Notes: a model not told the origin generated them from the letters alone. A DNA stretch of 64,000 nucleotides from Saprospiraceae bacterium (GCA_016714985.1 JADKBS010000009.1:62001-126000), one strand, 5' to 3'. Shown: positions 36,617-45,185, numbered from the stretch's first letter. Numbers and translations: made by a program.

Positions 36617-37852
36617 TCAACCACCAATTTTTTCAAGCTGAATCAAGTCCTTGTTAATTTCCTTTTGGTTCCAATTCTTGTGAATCGCCAAAGTCGCCCC
36701 CAACGCAGTAGCTTGTGCCACCGTTGCCGCAAAGACTTCCATCTCAGGGAAGGCACTGGCCAAAAGCCTCATGTAGGTTTTGTTCTTGGAAAAACCGCCA
36801 TCCACGAAGATGTGCCGAACAGGTGAGCCACCAATGGCAAGCTTTGCCGATGCTACCTGCTTTTTGACCAATTTCTTCATAAACGCCTCGTACCTACCAG
36901 CAAGTGCCGTTCCAGCGACCAATGGCTGTTTGTAAAAATCAGGCGTTGTGTGGTGCTCCTTTGCCAATTTATTTACGAATTCCTCATGTTCGTGGCCACC
37001 AAAATAACGGGCGGCCTTCACGGGCCTTCCCTCGTAAGTGAGGTAGCAGAGGCAGTCTTGGGCCAGTTCTCCAGCGGTCAAAGGCTCCTCGTTGAAAGGA
37101 TTCATGGAGATGCACCAAGTACCAGTTGAAATGAGCAAGAAAGGCTCCTTGAAGGTAGCGAGATAGGGAATCAGCGCTGCCGAACTATCATGCAAGCCCA
37201 TTGGTGGGCTTGAAACAGGTGGGAACTTGGCCACTATACCCTCCGCTTTCACCCATGCATGGTAGTCATTTTGTTGGTAATCCCAAAGCAGGGTATGGCA
37301 GCCTAGACTCGTCAAGTCGCTGCCCACCTCGGCTGGTCTGCTGAACCACCCTATTTTCCGTCCAATGACCCATGTGACAAATTGCGGCAGGTGCAGCGCC
37401 CACTTTATTTTATTGAAAATCAAGGGATTGCGATACTTCAGCCAGTAAAGTTGCAGCCCTGAATTTAAGTGGTCGAGCACTGGGGAAGCGGTTTCGAGCG
37501 CCAGTTTCTCCTCGCCGCCATAGGCATCGAAGAACTGCTTTTTCAGGTCTTCTGGGAAGGGCTTCAAGTAGTTGTAGAGCGGTGCAACGGGTTCGCCATC
37601 CTCGCCCAAGTGGACAAAACTGGCCCCGTAGGCCGACACGTTGATGGCATTGAGGTGGAACTTTTCTTTGATTTCGTCAACAGTACGCTCTATCCACTCG
37701 GTCAGGGCTTTTAGGTCCTCACAGGGGAAGCCGTCGTCATCCACCGCTTCGGTTAGGGTTTCGCTTTTTTCAAAAACAATGCGGTAGTCCTCGTCAAAGA
37801 CGAAGGCTTTTTTGTTTGTTTTGCCGATGTCGAGGATGAGGATGAGTGCCAT
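36617..37852 (-). CDS. rhaB: FGGY-family sugar kinase, probable rhamnulokinase
   Basis: 411 residues with a degenerate sugar-kinase ATP fold: DIGKTNKKAFVFDEDY at the N-terminus, the sugar-side AEVGSDLTSLGCHTLLWDY, LHDSSAALIPYL, the phosphate loop FLLISTGTWCISMNPF and HIFVDGGFSKNKTYM near the C-terminus. The location, last in an operon with rhamnose isomerase, mutarotase and rhamnulose-1-phosphate aldolase, makes L-rhamnulose the expected substrate. A fuculose/xylulose kinase reading from sequence alone cannot be excluded. The operon is interrupted between this gene and the isomerase by the GxxExxY cassette. Confidence 0.88.
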   Translation of the reverse strand: MALILILDIGKTNKKAFVFDEDYRIVFEKSETLTEAVDDDGFPCEDLKALTEWIERTVDEIKEKFHLNAINVSAYGASFVHLGEDGEPVAPLYNYLKPFPEDLKKQFFDAYGGEEKLALETASPVLDHLNSGLQLYWLKYRNPLIFNKIKWALHLPQFVTWVIGRKIGWFSRPAEVGSDLTSLGCHTLLWDYQQNDYHAWVKAEGIVAKFPPVSSPPMGLHDSSAALIPYLATFKEPFLLISTGTWCISMNPFNEEPLTAGELAQDCLCYLTYEGRPVKAARYFGGHEHEEFVNKLAKEHHTTPDFYKQPLVAGTALAGRYEAFMKKLVKKQVASAKLAIGGSPVRHIFVDGGFSKNKTYMRLLASAFPEMEVFAATVAQATALGATLAIHKNWNQKEINKDLIQLEKIGG

Positions 37853-37878
37853 ATTTTGACGTAGCGAGATAAATTGGA

Positions 37879-37947
37879 TTTTTTTTTTTGACGCAGAATG
37901 ACGCAGATTTTTTATGATTGGTTATGTTTGGCTCTGCTGCGCAAAAT
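37879..37947. repeat. Left inverted repeat flanking the GxxExxY gene
   Basis: The reverse complement of this ~67-bp stretch (GCGCAGCA..CCAAACATAACCAATCATAA..AATCTGCGTCATTCTGCGTC, then an A-run) matches the two direct copies at 38438-38567 almost base for base. The flanks of the GxxExxY gene are therefore inverted copies of each other. Confidence 0.85.
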
Positions 37948-37970
37948 TAGGTTGGCATTTGGATGATACA

Positions 37971-38390
37971 TTATGATTTTGGAAGGCGGTTCTCGGCTTG
38001 CTTCCGGGCATTGCTGAACACCCTTCGCTTTATTTGCAATTCTTCCCCAAAGTTGATTAATAAGCCTACTTCGACATCAGTTGCCTTGAGGTAATTTACC
38101 AATTGCACTTCATGTCTTGCATGGAGGCATTCTACAGCTTTTAACTCGACAATTACCACATTATTGACAATAATATCAGCCTTGAAATCACCCACAACTT
38201 CTTCTTCGAAATAGACCTTAATTGGGTATTGGCAATCCACTTTAAGCCCAGCTTTCAGCAACCTAATCGCTAATGAATTCTCGTAAACTGACTCCACAAA
38301 ACCATAACCAAGTTTATTGAAAACATGGTATGCCTCTTTGATAATAAGTGAGGTTAAATCAGCATGTTGGTAGTTTGTAACGTCGCTCAT
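37971..38390 (-). CDS. GxxExxY protein (PD-(D/E)XK nuclease-like)
   Basis: 139 residues from ATG 38390 (MSDVTNYQHADLTSLIIKEA); the longer frame would read into the right-hand repeat. The defining motif is in GYGFVESVYENSL, followed by GLKVDCQYPIKVYFEEE, then FKADIIVNNVVIVELKAVE. The D..ExK catalytic pattern of PD-(D/E)XK enzymes is intact, with LLINFGEELQIKRRVF at the end. Activity has not been established for the family as far as I know. The gene sits alone between inverted repeats inside the rhamnose operon, which suggests a mobile or at least frequently copied cassette. Confidence 0.92.
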   Translation of the reverse strand: MSDVTNYQHADLTSLIIKEAYHVFNKLGYGFVESVYENSLAIRLLKAGLKVDCQYPIKVYFEEEVVGDFKADIIVNNVVIVELKAVECLHARHEVQLVNYLKATDVEVGLLINFGEELQIKRRVFSNARKQAENRLPKS

Positions 38391-38437
38391 AGTTTTGAAT
38401 TTTAAAGTGATTAAATAAAAACTGAACCCATCCCAAC

Positions 38438-38580
38438 TTTGCGCAGCATAACCAAACATAACCAATCATAAGAAATCTGCGTCATTCTGCGTCAAAAAAA
38501 ACGTTTTGCGCAGCATAACCAAACATAACCAATCATAAGAAATCTGCGTCATTCTGCGTCAAAAAAATGTTTTGCGTAGC
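38438..38580. repeat. Right repeat: two tandem copies of a ~66-bp unit
   Basis: A unit reading GCGCAGCATAACCAAACATA, then ACCAATCATAAGAAATC, then TGCGTCATTCTGCGTC plus an A-run is present twice with a period of 66-67 bp (starting 38438 and 38504). A truncated third start (TTTTGCGTAGC) abuts the isomerase stop. The unit is inverted relative to the copy at 37879-37947. Confidence 0.9.
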
Positions 38581-38584
38581 AAAA

Positions 38585-39859
38585 TCACAACCCCGTCGCC
38601 ACCGTCCTCGCCCCCCTTTCCATCACCAACCCATCCCTCACCCGCATCTCCCTAAACACCCCAATCGGCTCCAGTGCTCCCCCACCCCGCACCCTCGCCT
38701 CCGCCACCAGCGCCCGTACATCTGTCCGGTACGCCGCCTGAAAAAGCTCCTGACAGCGCACCGTATCGTTCTCCAATTGAGCAGCATTCAAAGCCATCCT
38801 ATCTACAATAAGCGCCTGTGCGTAAGCAATCATTATCGCCTCAACTGACTGTAACAGATCTTCCAACGGGTCTTTTACATTGTGCGAGGCATCTATCATC
38901 CAGCCCAAATCGGTGGCATGGTTCATCCCTTTGGCGTCCATCCCCTCTACCAACTCGTTGAAAATCAGAAACAACTGATAGGGCCGGATGCTTCCCACGG
39001 TCAGGTCGTCGTCGCCGTACTTCGAGTCATTGAAATGAAAGCCGCCAAGCTTGCCTTCCATCAGCAGCAGTGCCACAATTTGCTCGATATTGGCGTTGGG
39101 CAGGTGATGACCGAAGTCAACGAGGGTGTAGGCTTGTGGCCCCAACTTCTGTGCATAAAGCAGCGACTGCCCCCAATCGCCCACCGTCATCGAGTAGAAA
39201 TTCGGCTCGAATGCCTTGTATTCGATGAACATTTTCCAATGCGAAGGTAGCGCCGCATAGATTTCATGCAGGCTCTCCAAGGTGTTCTGAAATGCCCTTC
39301 GGAAATTGAGCTGACCGGGGAAGCACGCCCCATCCGAAAGCCAAACCGTGAGCGACTCTGAGCCAAGCGCCACGCCGTGCTTTATCACTTCGATATTGTG
39401 CTCGATGGCTTGCTTGCGCACGGCCTTGTCCACATGCTGCAAGCTGCCAAATTTATAGCTGAGCGCCTGATCTTGTTGGTCTTGAAAAGTATTGGAATTC
39501 ACCGCATCGAACTTTAGGCCATGTGAGGCGGCCAGTTCTTGAATGGCTTTTCCGTCCTTCGGAATATCCCACGGGATATGCAAAGAGATGGCCCCACTGC
39601 TGCGGTTCAGGGCGTGGAGCAGCCCCACATCTTCGATTTTTTCTTCCAAGTTGCGAGGTTCGCCGCCGCCGGGAAAGCGCCCGAAACGGGTACCGCCCGT
39701 GCCCAGTGCCCACGAGGGGATGGCCACTTGGAAGTCCATCAGTTTTTGCAGAGTGCCCTCTGGGTTCTCAATTTCTGAGGTAATGAAATCAAGGCGTTTT
39801 TTGTGTTGCCCAATATGGGCTTCGTTGTGGGCTTCGATGTGTTGCTGCGTTAGTCTCAT
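38585..39859 (-). CDS. rhaI: L-rhamnose isomerase (RhaI type)
   Basis: 424 residues of the TIM-barrel sugar-isomerase type that converts L-rhamnose to L-rhamnulose. Recognisable blocks: IPSWALGTGGTRFGRFPGGG, ISLHIPWDIPKD, VNSNTFQDQQDQ, GSESLTVWLSDGACFPGQ, MFIEYKAFEPNFYS (metal Glu), LVDFGHHLPNANIE, GGFHFNDSKYGDDDLT (metal His/Asp) and DLGWMIDASHN. This is the Pseudomonas-type isomerase rather than enterobacterial RhaA. Its ATG overlaps the mutarotase stop by 4 bp, indicating translational coupling. The C-terminal codons are unusually arginine/alanine-rich and abut the repeat unit. Confidence 0.94.
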   Translation of the reverse strand: MRLTQQHIEAHNEAHIGQHKKRLDFITSEIENPEGTLQKLMDFQVAIPSWALGTGGTRFGRFPGGGEPRNLEEKIEDVGLLHALNRSSGAISLHIPWDIPKDGKAIQELAASHGLKFDAVNSNTFQDQQDQALSYKFGSLQHVDKAVRKQAIEHNIEVIKHGVALGSESLTVWLSDGACFPGQLNFRRAFQNTLESLHEIYAALPSHWKMFIEYKAFEPNFYSMTVGDWGQSLLYAQKLGPQAYTLVDFGHHLPNANIEQIVALLLMEGKLGGFHFNDSKYGDDDLTVGSIRPYQLFLIFNELVEGMDAKGMNHATDLGWMIDASHNVKDPLEDLLQSVEAIMIAYAQALIVDRMALNAAQLENDTVRCQELFQAAYRTDVRALVAEARVRGGGALEPIGVFREMRVRDGLVMERGARTVATGL

Positions 39860-40170
39860 GGCATAAAAAAGACTTCTTTAAGTGATGTAGAAACTGGTGA
39901 ATTGTCGGGGTTGGCGGCCATGATATCGCTCATGTGCGCCCACCAGCGCTGCATGACGGGGTGCTTGGGCAACTCGTCGAGAGCAGCCAATTTTTCAATC
40001 TCCATCACCCCAAAAAGCGTGTTGGTTTCTTCGTCGAGGAAAATGGAATAGTTGTGGATGCCGGTGCTGTGCAACAGAACGGCCAACTCCGGACAGAGGG
40101 CATCGTGGCGGCGGCGGTATTCCTCGGACTGGCCGGGGTGGAGGTGCATTTTGAAAGCTCTTCTTTCCAT
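39856..40170 (-). CDS. rhaM: L-rhamnose mutarotase
   Basis: 104 residues, the full length of this family, which interconverts alpha- and beta-L-rhamnopyranose to feed the isomerase. Motifs: RRAFKMHLHPGQSEEYRRRH at the start, LLHSTGIHNYSIFLDEETNT, LFGVMEIE and MQRWWAHMSDIM with the paired tryptophans of the sugar site. It lies 5 bp downstream of the aldolase/dehydrogenase stop and overlaps the isomerase start by 4 bp. Confidence 0.95.
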   Translation of the reverse strand: MERRAFKMHLHPGQSEEYRRRHDALCPELAVLLHSTGIHNYSIFLDEETNTLFGVMEIEKLAALDELPKHPVMQRWWAHMSDIMAANPDNSPVSTSLKEVFFMP

Positions 40171-40175
40171 GATGT

Positions 40176-42299
40176 TTATCTTAAAAACCCCATTGCAACG
40201 CCCCCGTCCACATTCAGCGCATTGCCCGTGCTCTTGTTCAGCAGCCCGCCCACGAGGGCAAAAACCGCATTCGCAATATCCTCCGGCAGGATGATTTCAC
40301 CGAGCAGTGTGCGCTTGGCGTAATAGGCAGGAAGTTCTTCCACAGTCACGCCATAAGCCTTGGCACGGCCCTCTGCCCAGCCGCCCGCCCAGATGTTGGA
40401 GCCAGCAATGACGGCGTCGGGGTTCACCATGTTCACCCGGATTTTGTCGGGGCCAAGCTCGGCGGCGAGGAGGCGGGTCATGTGAGCCTGGGCGGCCTTG
40501 GCAGTGCCGTAGCCCACATTGTTCGGGCCAGCAACGACGGCATTTTTGCTAACGATGTTCACGATGTCGCCGCCGAAGCGCTGCTTGCGCATGACCGCTA
40601 TACTTGCTTGCGAGACGAGGAATTGCCCCTTCACTAGGATGTCCTGCAATTTGTCCCAATCGCCAACCGAGTGTTCCAAGATGCCCTTCGAGATACTAAT
40701 GCCTGCGTTGTTCACCACGATGTCCACCCCGCCAAAGGCAAGGCAGGCGGCCTCGAATGCGTCGGCTACGGAGTTGGAATTGGTGACATTTAAAAGGGTT
40801 GTTACAGCTTTGTCATTGCCGTAGGCAATCTGAAAGTCAGTTTTTGCTTCGGCCAAACGAGCCTCGTCAATATCGTTCAGCACCACGCAAGCGCCCTCGG
40901 CGGCCAGCTTTTTGGCGGTCGCCAACCCGATGCCGCCGCCGCTACCCGTCACCAGTGCCACCCGCCCACTGAGCGGTTTTGGCTTGGGCATGCGCTGCAA
41001 TTTCGCCTCTTCCAGTAGCCAGTATTCGATGTCGAAAGCCTCCTGCCGGGGTAGCGCCGTATATTCCGAAATGGCCTCTGCGCCCCGCATCACGTTGATG
41101 GCGTTGATGTAAAATTCGGCGGCCACACGGGCTGTCTGCTTGTCCTTTGCAAAAGTGAACATGCCCACGCCGGGCCAAAGGATGACCACCGGGTTGGGGT
41201 CACGCATGGCGGGGGAGTTGGGGTGTTTGCAGGTGTCGTAGTAGGCGGCGTATTCAGCCCGGTATTGCTCGAATTGCGGAGCTAAGACTTCCGAAATTTC
41301 TAAAATTTCGGAAGTCTGTGCGGTCGGCGAAAGCTGCAAAACCATCGGCTGAATTTTCGTCCGCAGGAAGTGGTCAGGGCAGCTCGTGCCGAGCGGGGCG
41401 AGGCGTTCGAGGTCGTTGGAGTTGATGAATTCGAGCACCCGCTCGTCGTCGGTGAAGTGGCCGATTTTACGTGATTCATGATTCGTGATTCGTGATTCGG
41501 AGCACAAGCCACGCAGGATTGGTGCAATGGCGGCGGCTTGTTTCCGTCGTGCCTCGCTATTAAGGCTTTGTGTTTTTGCTCCGCCAAAAACGGGGCGGCT
41601 TTTCCCCAGCCTGTTTTCAATGAAAACACTCGCCTGTTCGATTACTTCCAAGCTATTGATGTAGCATTCCTTGGACGTATCGCCCCAAGTGAACAGCCCG
41701 TGCCCACCCAGCACGATGCCTCGGATGCCGGGGTTTTCGGTGAGGCACTTTTCCAATTGCAGCCCAAGGTCGAAGCCGGGGCGTTGCCAAGGCACCCAGC
41801 CCATCGTGTCGCCCCAGATTTCCTGCGTGATGGCCCGGCTGTCCTTTGCGGCAGCGATGGCGATGGCGGCATCGGGGTGCAGGTGGTCAATATGCTTGAA
41901 CGGCAGCAACCCGTGCAGCGGCGTGTCAATGCTCGGTGCGGCGCTGTCGAGGTCGTAGAGGCAGTGCAGTTGTAGCCCCACGATTTCGTCCTCGAACGCT
42001 ATGCCCCGGTAGCGGTTCTTGAGTTGGTGCAGCTTCTCGACGTACAGCCCAGCGATGCCCTTTCGGGTCAGCGTGCCGATGTCGCCGCCGGAACCTTTTA
42101 CCCACATCACCTCGACCGGGTTACCCGTCAGCGGGTCACGCTCAGTGGTCTTACAGGAGGTATTGCCGCCGCCGTAGTTGGTGATGCGGAGGTCGGCCCC
42201 GAGGATGTTGGAGCGGTAAAGGAATAGGGCGATTTGGTCGTCGCCGATGGCATCTGCTTTCTGGTCATCCCAGAGATAGTTTACGTGGTGGAAGTTCAT
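40176..42299 (-). CDS. rhaD: Bifunctional rhamnulose-1-phosphate aldolase / L-lactaldehyde dehydrogenase
   Basis: 707 residues in two enzymes. The N-terminal ~430 form a class II (zinc) aldolase: ITNYGGGNTSCKT, VMWVKGSGGDIG, HIDHLHPDAAIAIA and GIVLGGHGLFTWGD with the metal histidines, and GTSCPDHFLRTKIQPM. The C-terminal ~260 form a short-chain dehydrogenase: VALVTGSGGGIGLATAKKL, then VVNNAGIS, VSKNAVVAGPNNVGYGTAKA (catalytic Tyr-x3-Lys) and a closing NVDGGVAMGF. Together they split rhamnulose-1-phosphate to dihydroxyacetone phosphate and lactaldehyde and oxidise the latter. Two repeat-derived inserts are translated in frame, SRITNHESRKI (41471-41498) and TSEILEISEV (41286-41316). First gene of the operon. 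Confidence 0.94.
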   Translation of the reverse strand: MNFHHVNYLWDDQKADAIGDDQIALFLYRSNILGADLRITNYGGGNTSCKTTERDPLTGNPVEVMWVKGSGGDIGTLTRKGIAGLYVEKLHQLKNRYRGIAFEDEIVGLQLHCLYDLDSAAPSIDTPLHGLLPFKHIDHLHPDAAIAIAAAKDSRAITQEIWGDTMGWVPWQRPGFDLGLQLEKCLTENPGIRGIVLGGHGLFTWGDTSKECYINSLEVIEQASVFIENRLGKSRPVFGGAKTQSLNSEARRKQAAAIAPILRGLCSESRITNHESRKIGHFTDDERVLEFINSNDLERLAPLGTSCPDHFLRTKIQPMVLQLSPTAQTSEILEISEVLAPQFEQYRAEYAAYYDTCKHPNSPAMRDPNPVVILWPGVGMFTFAKDKQTARVAAEFYINAINVMRGAEAISEYTALPRQEAFDIEYWLLEEAKLQRMPKPKPLSGRVALVTGSGGGIGLATAKKLAAEGACVVLNDIDEARLAEAKTDFQIAYGNDKAVTTLLNVTNSNSVADAFEAACLAFGGVDIVVNNAGISISKGILEHSVGDWDKLQDILVKGQFLVSQASIAVMRKQRFGGDIVNIVSKNAVVAGPNNVGYGTAKAAQAHMTRLLAAELGPDKIRVNMVNPDAVIAGSNIWAGGWAEGRAKAYGVTVEELPAYYAKRTLLGEIILPEDIANAVFALVGGLLNKSTGNALNVDGGVAMGFLR
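41286..41316. repeat. 14-bp palindrome inside the rhaD coding region
   Basis: GACTTCCGAAATTT (41286-41299) and AAATTTCGGAAGTC (41303-41316) form a perfect stem with a 3-nt loop. It is translated in frame as TSEILEISEV at a surface-loop position just before the DHFLRTK-linked helix region ends. Confidence 0.8.
41471..41498. repeat. GTGATTC heptad repeat inside the rhaD coding region
   Basis: Four tandem heptads (gtgattc atgattc gtgattc gtgattc) encode NHES-type residues on the minus strand, inserted between GLCSE and GHFTDDERV. The heptad length forces an odd-period array that happens to preserve frame. Confidence 0.75.
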
Positions 42300-42312
42300 T
42301 TCAATATTTTAT

Positions 42313-42349
42313 CCGGGTGATTCAAAAATCAAAAATTAAAGCTACCCGG
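42313..42349 (-). promoter_or_regulatory. Dyad in the leader of the rhamnose operon
   Basis: CCGGGT (42313-42318) and ACCCGG (42344-42349) are separated by 25 AT-rich bases, 14 bp upstream of the rhaD start. TGATTCAAA occurs twice nearby (42318-42326 and ~42371-42379). Could be an operator or a leader hairpin. A similarly placed dyad precedes the rhaD remnant at 45064-45170. Confidence 0.4.
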
Positions 42350-42446
42350 TTTTTTGATTATAAAATTTAAATGATTCAAAGACAAACCCGATTCATACCT
42401 TGGCTTTTCAACCAGTTTTTTTGCCTAACATTGAAATCGAGAAATC

Positions 42447-42998
42447 ATGAACTACAAATTCCTTGGCGTTTTGGGGCTTTTTATGCTTGCCATCAGTAGG
42501 CTGTTGATGCTGAACGGGGAAGCATTTATACAGTCCCAACAACCGTTCGATTTTGTCCACTTGCTCATGCTCGCTGGCGCAGTGCTTACCCTTTCGCTCA
42601 GTCATGTTTTTCCAAAAAACATCTTCAATTCCATTGCAACACCCCTAACCATATTGGGCATAATTGCACATGTGGGCATGTGTGCCATTGACTTCGTGTT
42701 CTGGAGTTTTGGCGACGACAGCGGTGCCAGAAATGCGCTGGTGGGTCATTTGTTGAACAAACCTGTCATCTGGCTCCCGTTCTTTGTCATTGGCCCAGCT
42801 CTGCTTTTCGTGGGCATCACCACCCAAGCATGGCATTTCATCAAAAGCCAACCAGTAGCCGTACTGCTCGCCCTGCTCGGCGGCACGGGCATTGGCTTGG
42901 GGCAGATGGTTTTCAACAACCAATTGCTAATCGTCATCAGTTATTTCGTTTTTGCAATTGGCGTGACGATGCTGGTGTATAGGAAAACGGAAAAATAA
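42447..42998 (+). CDS. Hypothetical polytopic membrane protein
   Basis: 183 residues, almost entirely membrane helices: FLGVLGLFMLAISRLLML, FVHLLMLAGAVLTLSLSHVF, ITPLTILGIIAHVGMC-like spans, WLPFFVIGPALLFVGITT, VAVLLALLGGTGIGLGQMVF and LLIVISYFVFAIGVTMLVYR, so about six spans. A conserved-looking polar loop FWSFGDDSGARNAL lies between helices 3 and 4. I do not recognise the family. It runs opposite to the rhamnose operon and shares its upstream region with it (147 bp), and its 3' end nearly meets the convergent GH97 gene. Confidence 0.75.
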   Translation: MNYKFLGVLGLFMLAISRLLMLNGEAFIQSQQPFDFVHLLMLAGAVLTLSLSHVFPKNIFNSIATPLTILGIIAHVGMCAIDFVFWSFGDDSGARNALVGHLLNKPVIWLPFFVIGPALLFVGITTQAWHFIKSQPVAVLLALLGGTGIGLGQMVFNNQLLIVISYFVFAIGVTMLVYRKTEK

Positions 42999-43007
42999 TT
43001 TAGCGCC

Positions 43008-44978
43008 CTACTTTTTCCGCAGCCTTGCCACATAGCCACCCCCTGGTGCCATTTGAATTTTCAAATTTGATTTTGTTGACAAAACCTCAGTCGAAATCAA
43101 GTAATCCGAGGCAATTTTGTCCGCATTCATACCATCAGCGCAAATAGTTGCCTCAAAACTGCCCTCCCCTAGAAAGTCCAGCGGGATGCTGACTTCCCTT
43201 GCAGTCCAGTCGTTCATTGCAGCAATGAACCAGTCGTTGCCATGTTTACGTGCCATCACCACATAGTCGCCGAGGACGGCGGCTGGCACCAGCGTTTCAT
43301 CCCAAACCGTTGGAATGCTGCCGAGCAGTTCCATGAAGCTAGGCTCAAGCAAGCCAGTGCTGGGGTTTCCCGAAAAAATCTGGAGTGGGCTGTCGTACAC
43401 CACGAACATGCTCAACTGGTGGCAGCGGGTTCCTTGCGACATGACTTTACCCCAAATTGGCCGGAAAGTGGACTGGGTGGCATTGTCCAAGATGCCCGGC
43501 TCGTAGTCCAACGGCCCTGAAACCATGCGGATGAAAGCTTGCTGCACGTTGTTTTCTGGCGTGGCTTTGCTGCTCCAGGCATTGTACTCCGAGCCAAGCA
43601 CACCCTCACGGGTGATGGCATTCGGGTAGGTGCGTTCGAACCCCGCAGGCTTGAACGAGCCGTGGTACATGACCATTATTTTCCGGCGGGCACAGGCTTC
43701 GGCGATTTTTGGGTAAAAATTGACCATTGGCTGGTCGTCACGGTCCATGAAATCCGTCATGATAAAGTCCACGCCCCATCGCTGGAACTGGTCAAGGGCG
43801 GGTTCTAGTTGGCGCTCCAAGGTAGAGGCCAGCGTCCATAAGCTCAAGCTAATGCCCTGCGAGCGGGCATGAGCAGCGATTTCCTCCATGTCCAAATTGG
43901 GGTTTATCTTGAAGAGGTCTTTCACTTCCGACCAGCCAGCGTCGAGCATAATCCGCTGAAAACCAAAGCGTTTTGCAAAATCAATATAGTATTTATAAGT
44001 GGCGGTGTTGATGCCCGCTTTAAACGGGACGTTGTAGAGTGCAATATTGATGATCCATTCATCCGTGCCCCTGCCCGGTTTTATCCAAGAGACATCGCCA
44101 AGGCGGTTGGGCGAGGCAAGGCGGTAAACGAGGTCGGTGGAGGGCAGTGTCCTGTCGTCGCCCAGCACCATCACCCGCCAAGGAAAACTGCGATTGCCTT
44201 TGGTGCGGGCAATGAAATCGGCACGTTGCGTGACGATTTCAACTGGGAATTCCCCCTCGGTCATTTTCATTGCCAATGGGTAGGGTGCAAAAACGCCCTT
44301 CAGAGCGCCGTCCGCAGCCGACAAAAACATGCCGGGATAATCCTCCAAATCCGACTCGGTAAGCACTAACCGTAGCCCATTTCCGGCATCAACCAGCACT
44401 GGAGAAAACATCAGTGCATCTTTGCCGATGCTGTCCAATGGCTTTATTTGGTAGGGTTCCTCGAAACTGGTGTGGAAAATATCAACACTGTCCCGCTTGA
44501 CCACTTGGGGGAACCAAACCTTGGCAGCCTTTTCCACCTTGAACTCCGCCACCTCGTTGGTCACGGTGATGCTGTCGGCAAACTGGGTCTGAAATCGGTA
44601 AGCCACGCCATCGTCGTAAGCCCGGAACTGCAGGCTGTACTGTCCCTTGAACTGCAAGGTCAGCTCGTTGAAATTGTCGGGAATCACCTTGCGCTTGATG
44701 GCAACTGGCGGGATAATGGTTTCCTTGACCGCACGGTTTTGCGCCTTTTGCAGCACTGGCGACTTGCCAAGTGCTTGGCCATTCGACAAAACCATCCTTG
44801 GCGATGAGGGCGCTACGACCTGCTTGCCCTCATGCAATACCTCGAACTGCATGGTTTCACCTAGCGATATATTGACCTTTATTTTTCCATTTGGAGAACT
44901 GAGGGTATGGCTTTTTTGGGAAAAAGCTGCGGTGGCGACGATGAAGAAAAGCAGGTAGGCGAATGATTTTTTTTTCAT
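43008..44978 (-). CDS. Glycoside hydrolase family 97 protein, probable retaining alpha-galactosidase type
   Basis: 656 residues with signal peptide (SFAYLLFFIVATAAFSQ). An N-terminal beta-sandwich (LSSPNGKIKVNISLGE ... MVLSNGQALG) precedes a TIM barrel (FQRIMLDAGWSEVKDLFKI, ISLSLWTLASTL, WGVDFIMTDFMDRDDQPM, KIMVMYHGSFKPAGFERTYPN, REGVLGSEYNAWS), and a C-terminal sheet ends GGGYVARLRKK. GH97 includes inverting alpha-glucosidases (SusB) and retaining alpha-galactosidases; the Asp in MTDFMDRDD and Glu in GSEYN favour the retaining group, but that needs alignment. Located between the rhamnose operon and the WG-repeat operon. A rhaD remnant lies right upstream. Confidence 0.9.
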   Translation of the reverse strand: MKKKSFAYLLFFIVATAAFSQKSHTLSSPNGKIKVNISLGETMQFEVLHEGKQVVAPSSPRMVLSNGQALGKSPVLQKAQNRAVKETIIPPVAIKRKVIPDNFNELTLQFKGQYSLQFRAYDDGVAYRFQTQFADSITVTNEVAEFKVEKAAKVWFPQVVKRDSVDIFHTSFEEPYQIKPLDSIGKDALMFSPVLVDAGNGLRLVLTESDLEDYPGMFLSAADGALKGVFAPYPLAMKMTEGEFPVEIVTQRADFIARTKGNRSFPWRVMVLGDDRTLPSTDLVYRLASPNRLGDVSWIKPGRGTDEWIINIALYNVPFKAGINTATYKYYIDFAKRFGFQRIMLDAGWSEVKDLFKINPNLDMEEIAAHARSQGISLSLWTLASTLERQLEPALDQFQRWGVDFIMTDFMDRDDQPMVNFYPKIAEACARRKIMVMYHGSFKPAGFERTYPNAITREGVLGSEYNAWSSKATPENNVQQAFIRMVSGPLDYEPGILDNATQSTFRPIWGKVMSQGTRCHQLSMFVVYDSPLQIFSGNPSTGLLEPSFMELLGSIPTVWDETLVPAAVLGDYVVMARKHGNDWFIAAMNDWTAREVSIPLDFLGEGSFEATICADGMNADKIASDYLISTEVLSTKSNLKIQMAPGGGYVARLRKK

Positions 44979-45063
44979 GGTAAAAATGCGCTTTCAGTGG
45001 TGATGTTTGCTGGAAAACATGGTTTGGTTCAGGACGAAAATAACGGTTTGGCGAAGCGTTATG

Positions 45064-45170
45064 CTTACAGTTGATGCCGCCATAGTTGATGATGTGGAGG
45101 TCGGCACCGAGGGTGTGGCTATCTGGTCGGCCCAGTAATAGTTGACGTGGTGGAAATTATTATTGGCCAT
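45064..45170 (-). pseudogene. Remnant of the 5' end of a rhaD-like aldolase gene
   Basis: The minus strand reads NNNFHHVNYYWADQIA and then, in another frame after a deletion, LGADLHIINYGGINCK. These match NFHHVNYLWDDQKADAI and LGADLRITNYGGGNTSCK at the start of the intact rhaD (42299). About 20 intervening codons are lost and the frame is broken. It is the residue of a second copy of the rhamnose aldolase gene, now sitting directly upstream of the GH97 gene. Confidence 0.8.
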
Positions 45171-45185
45171 CTTTATTTCTTTCAC

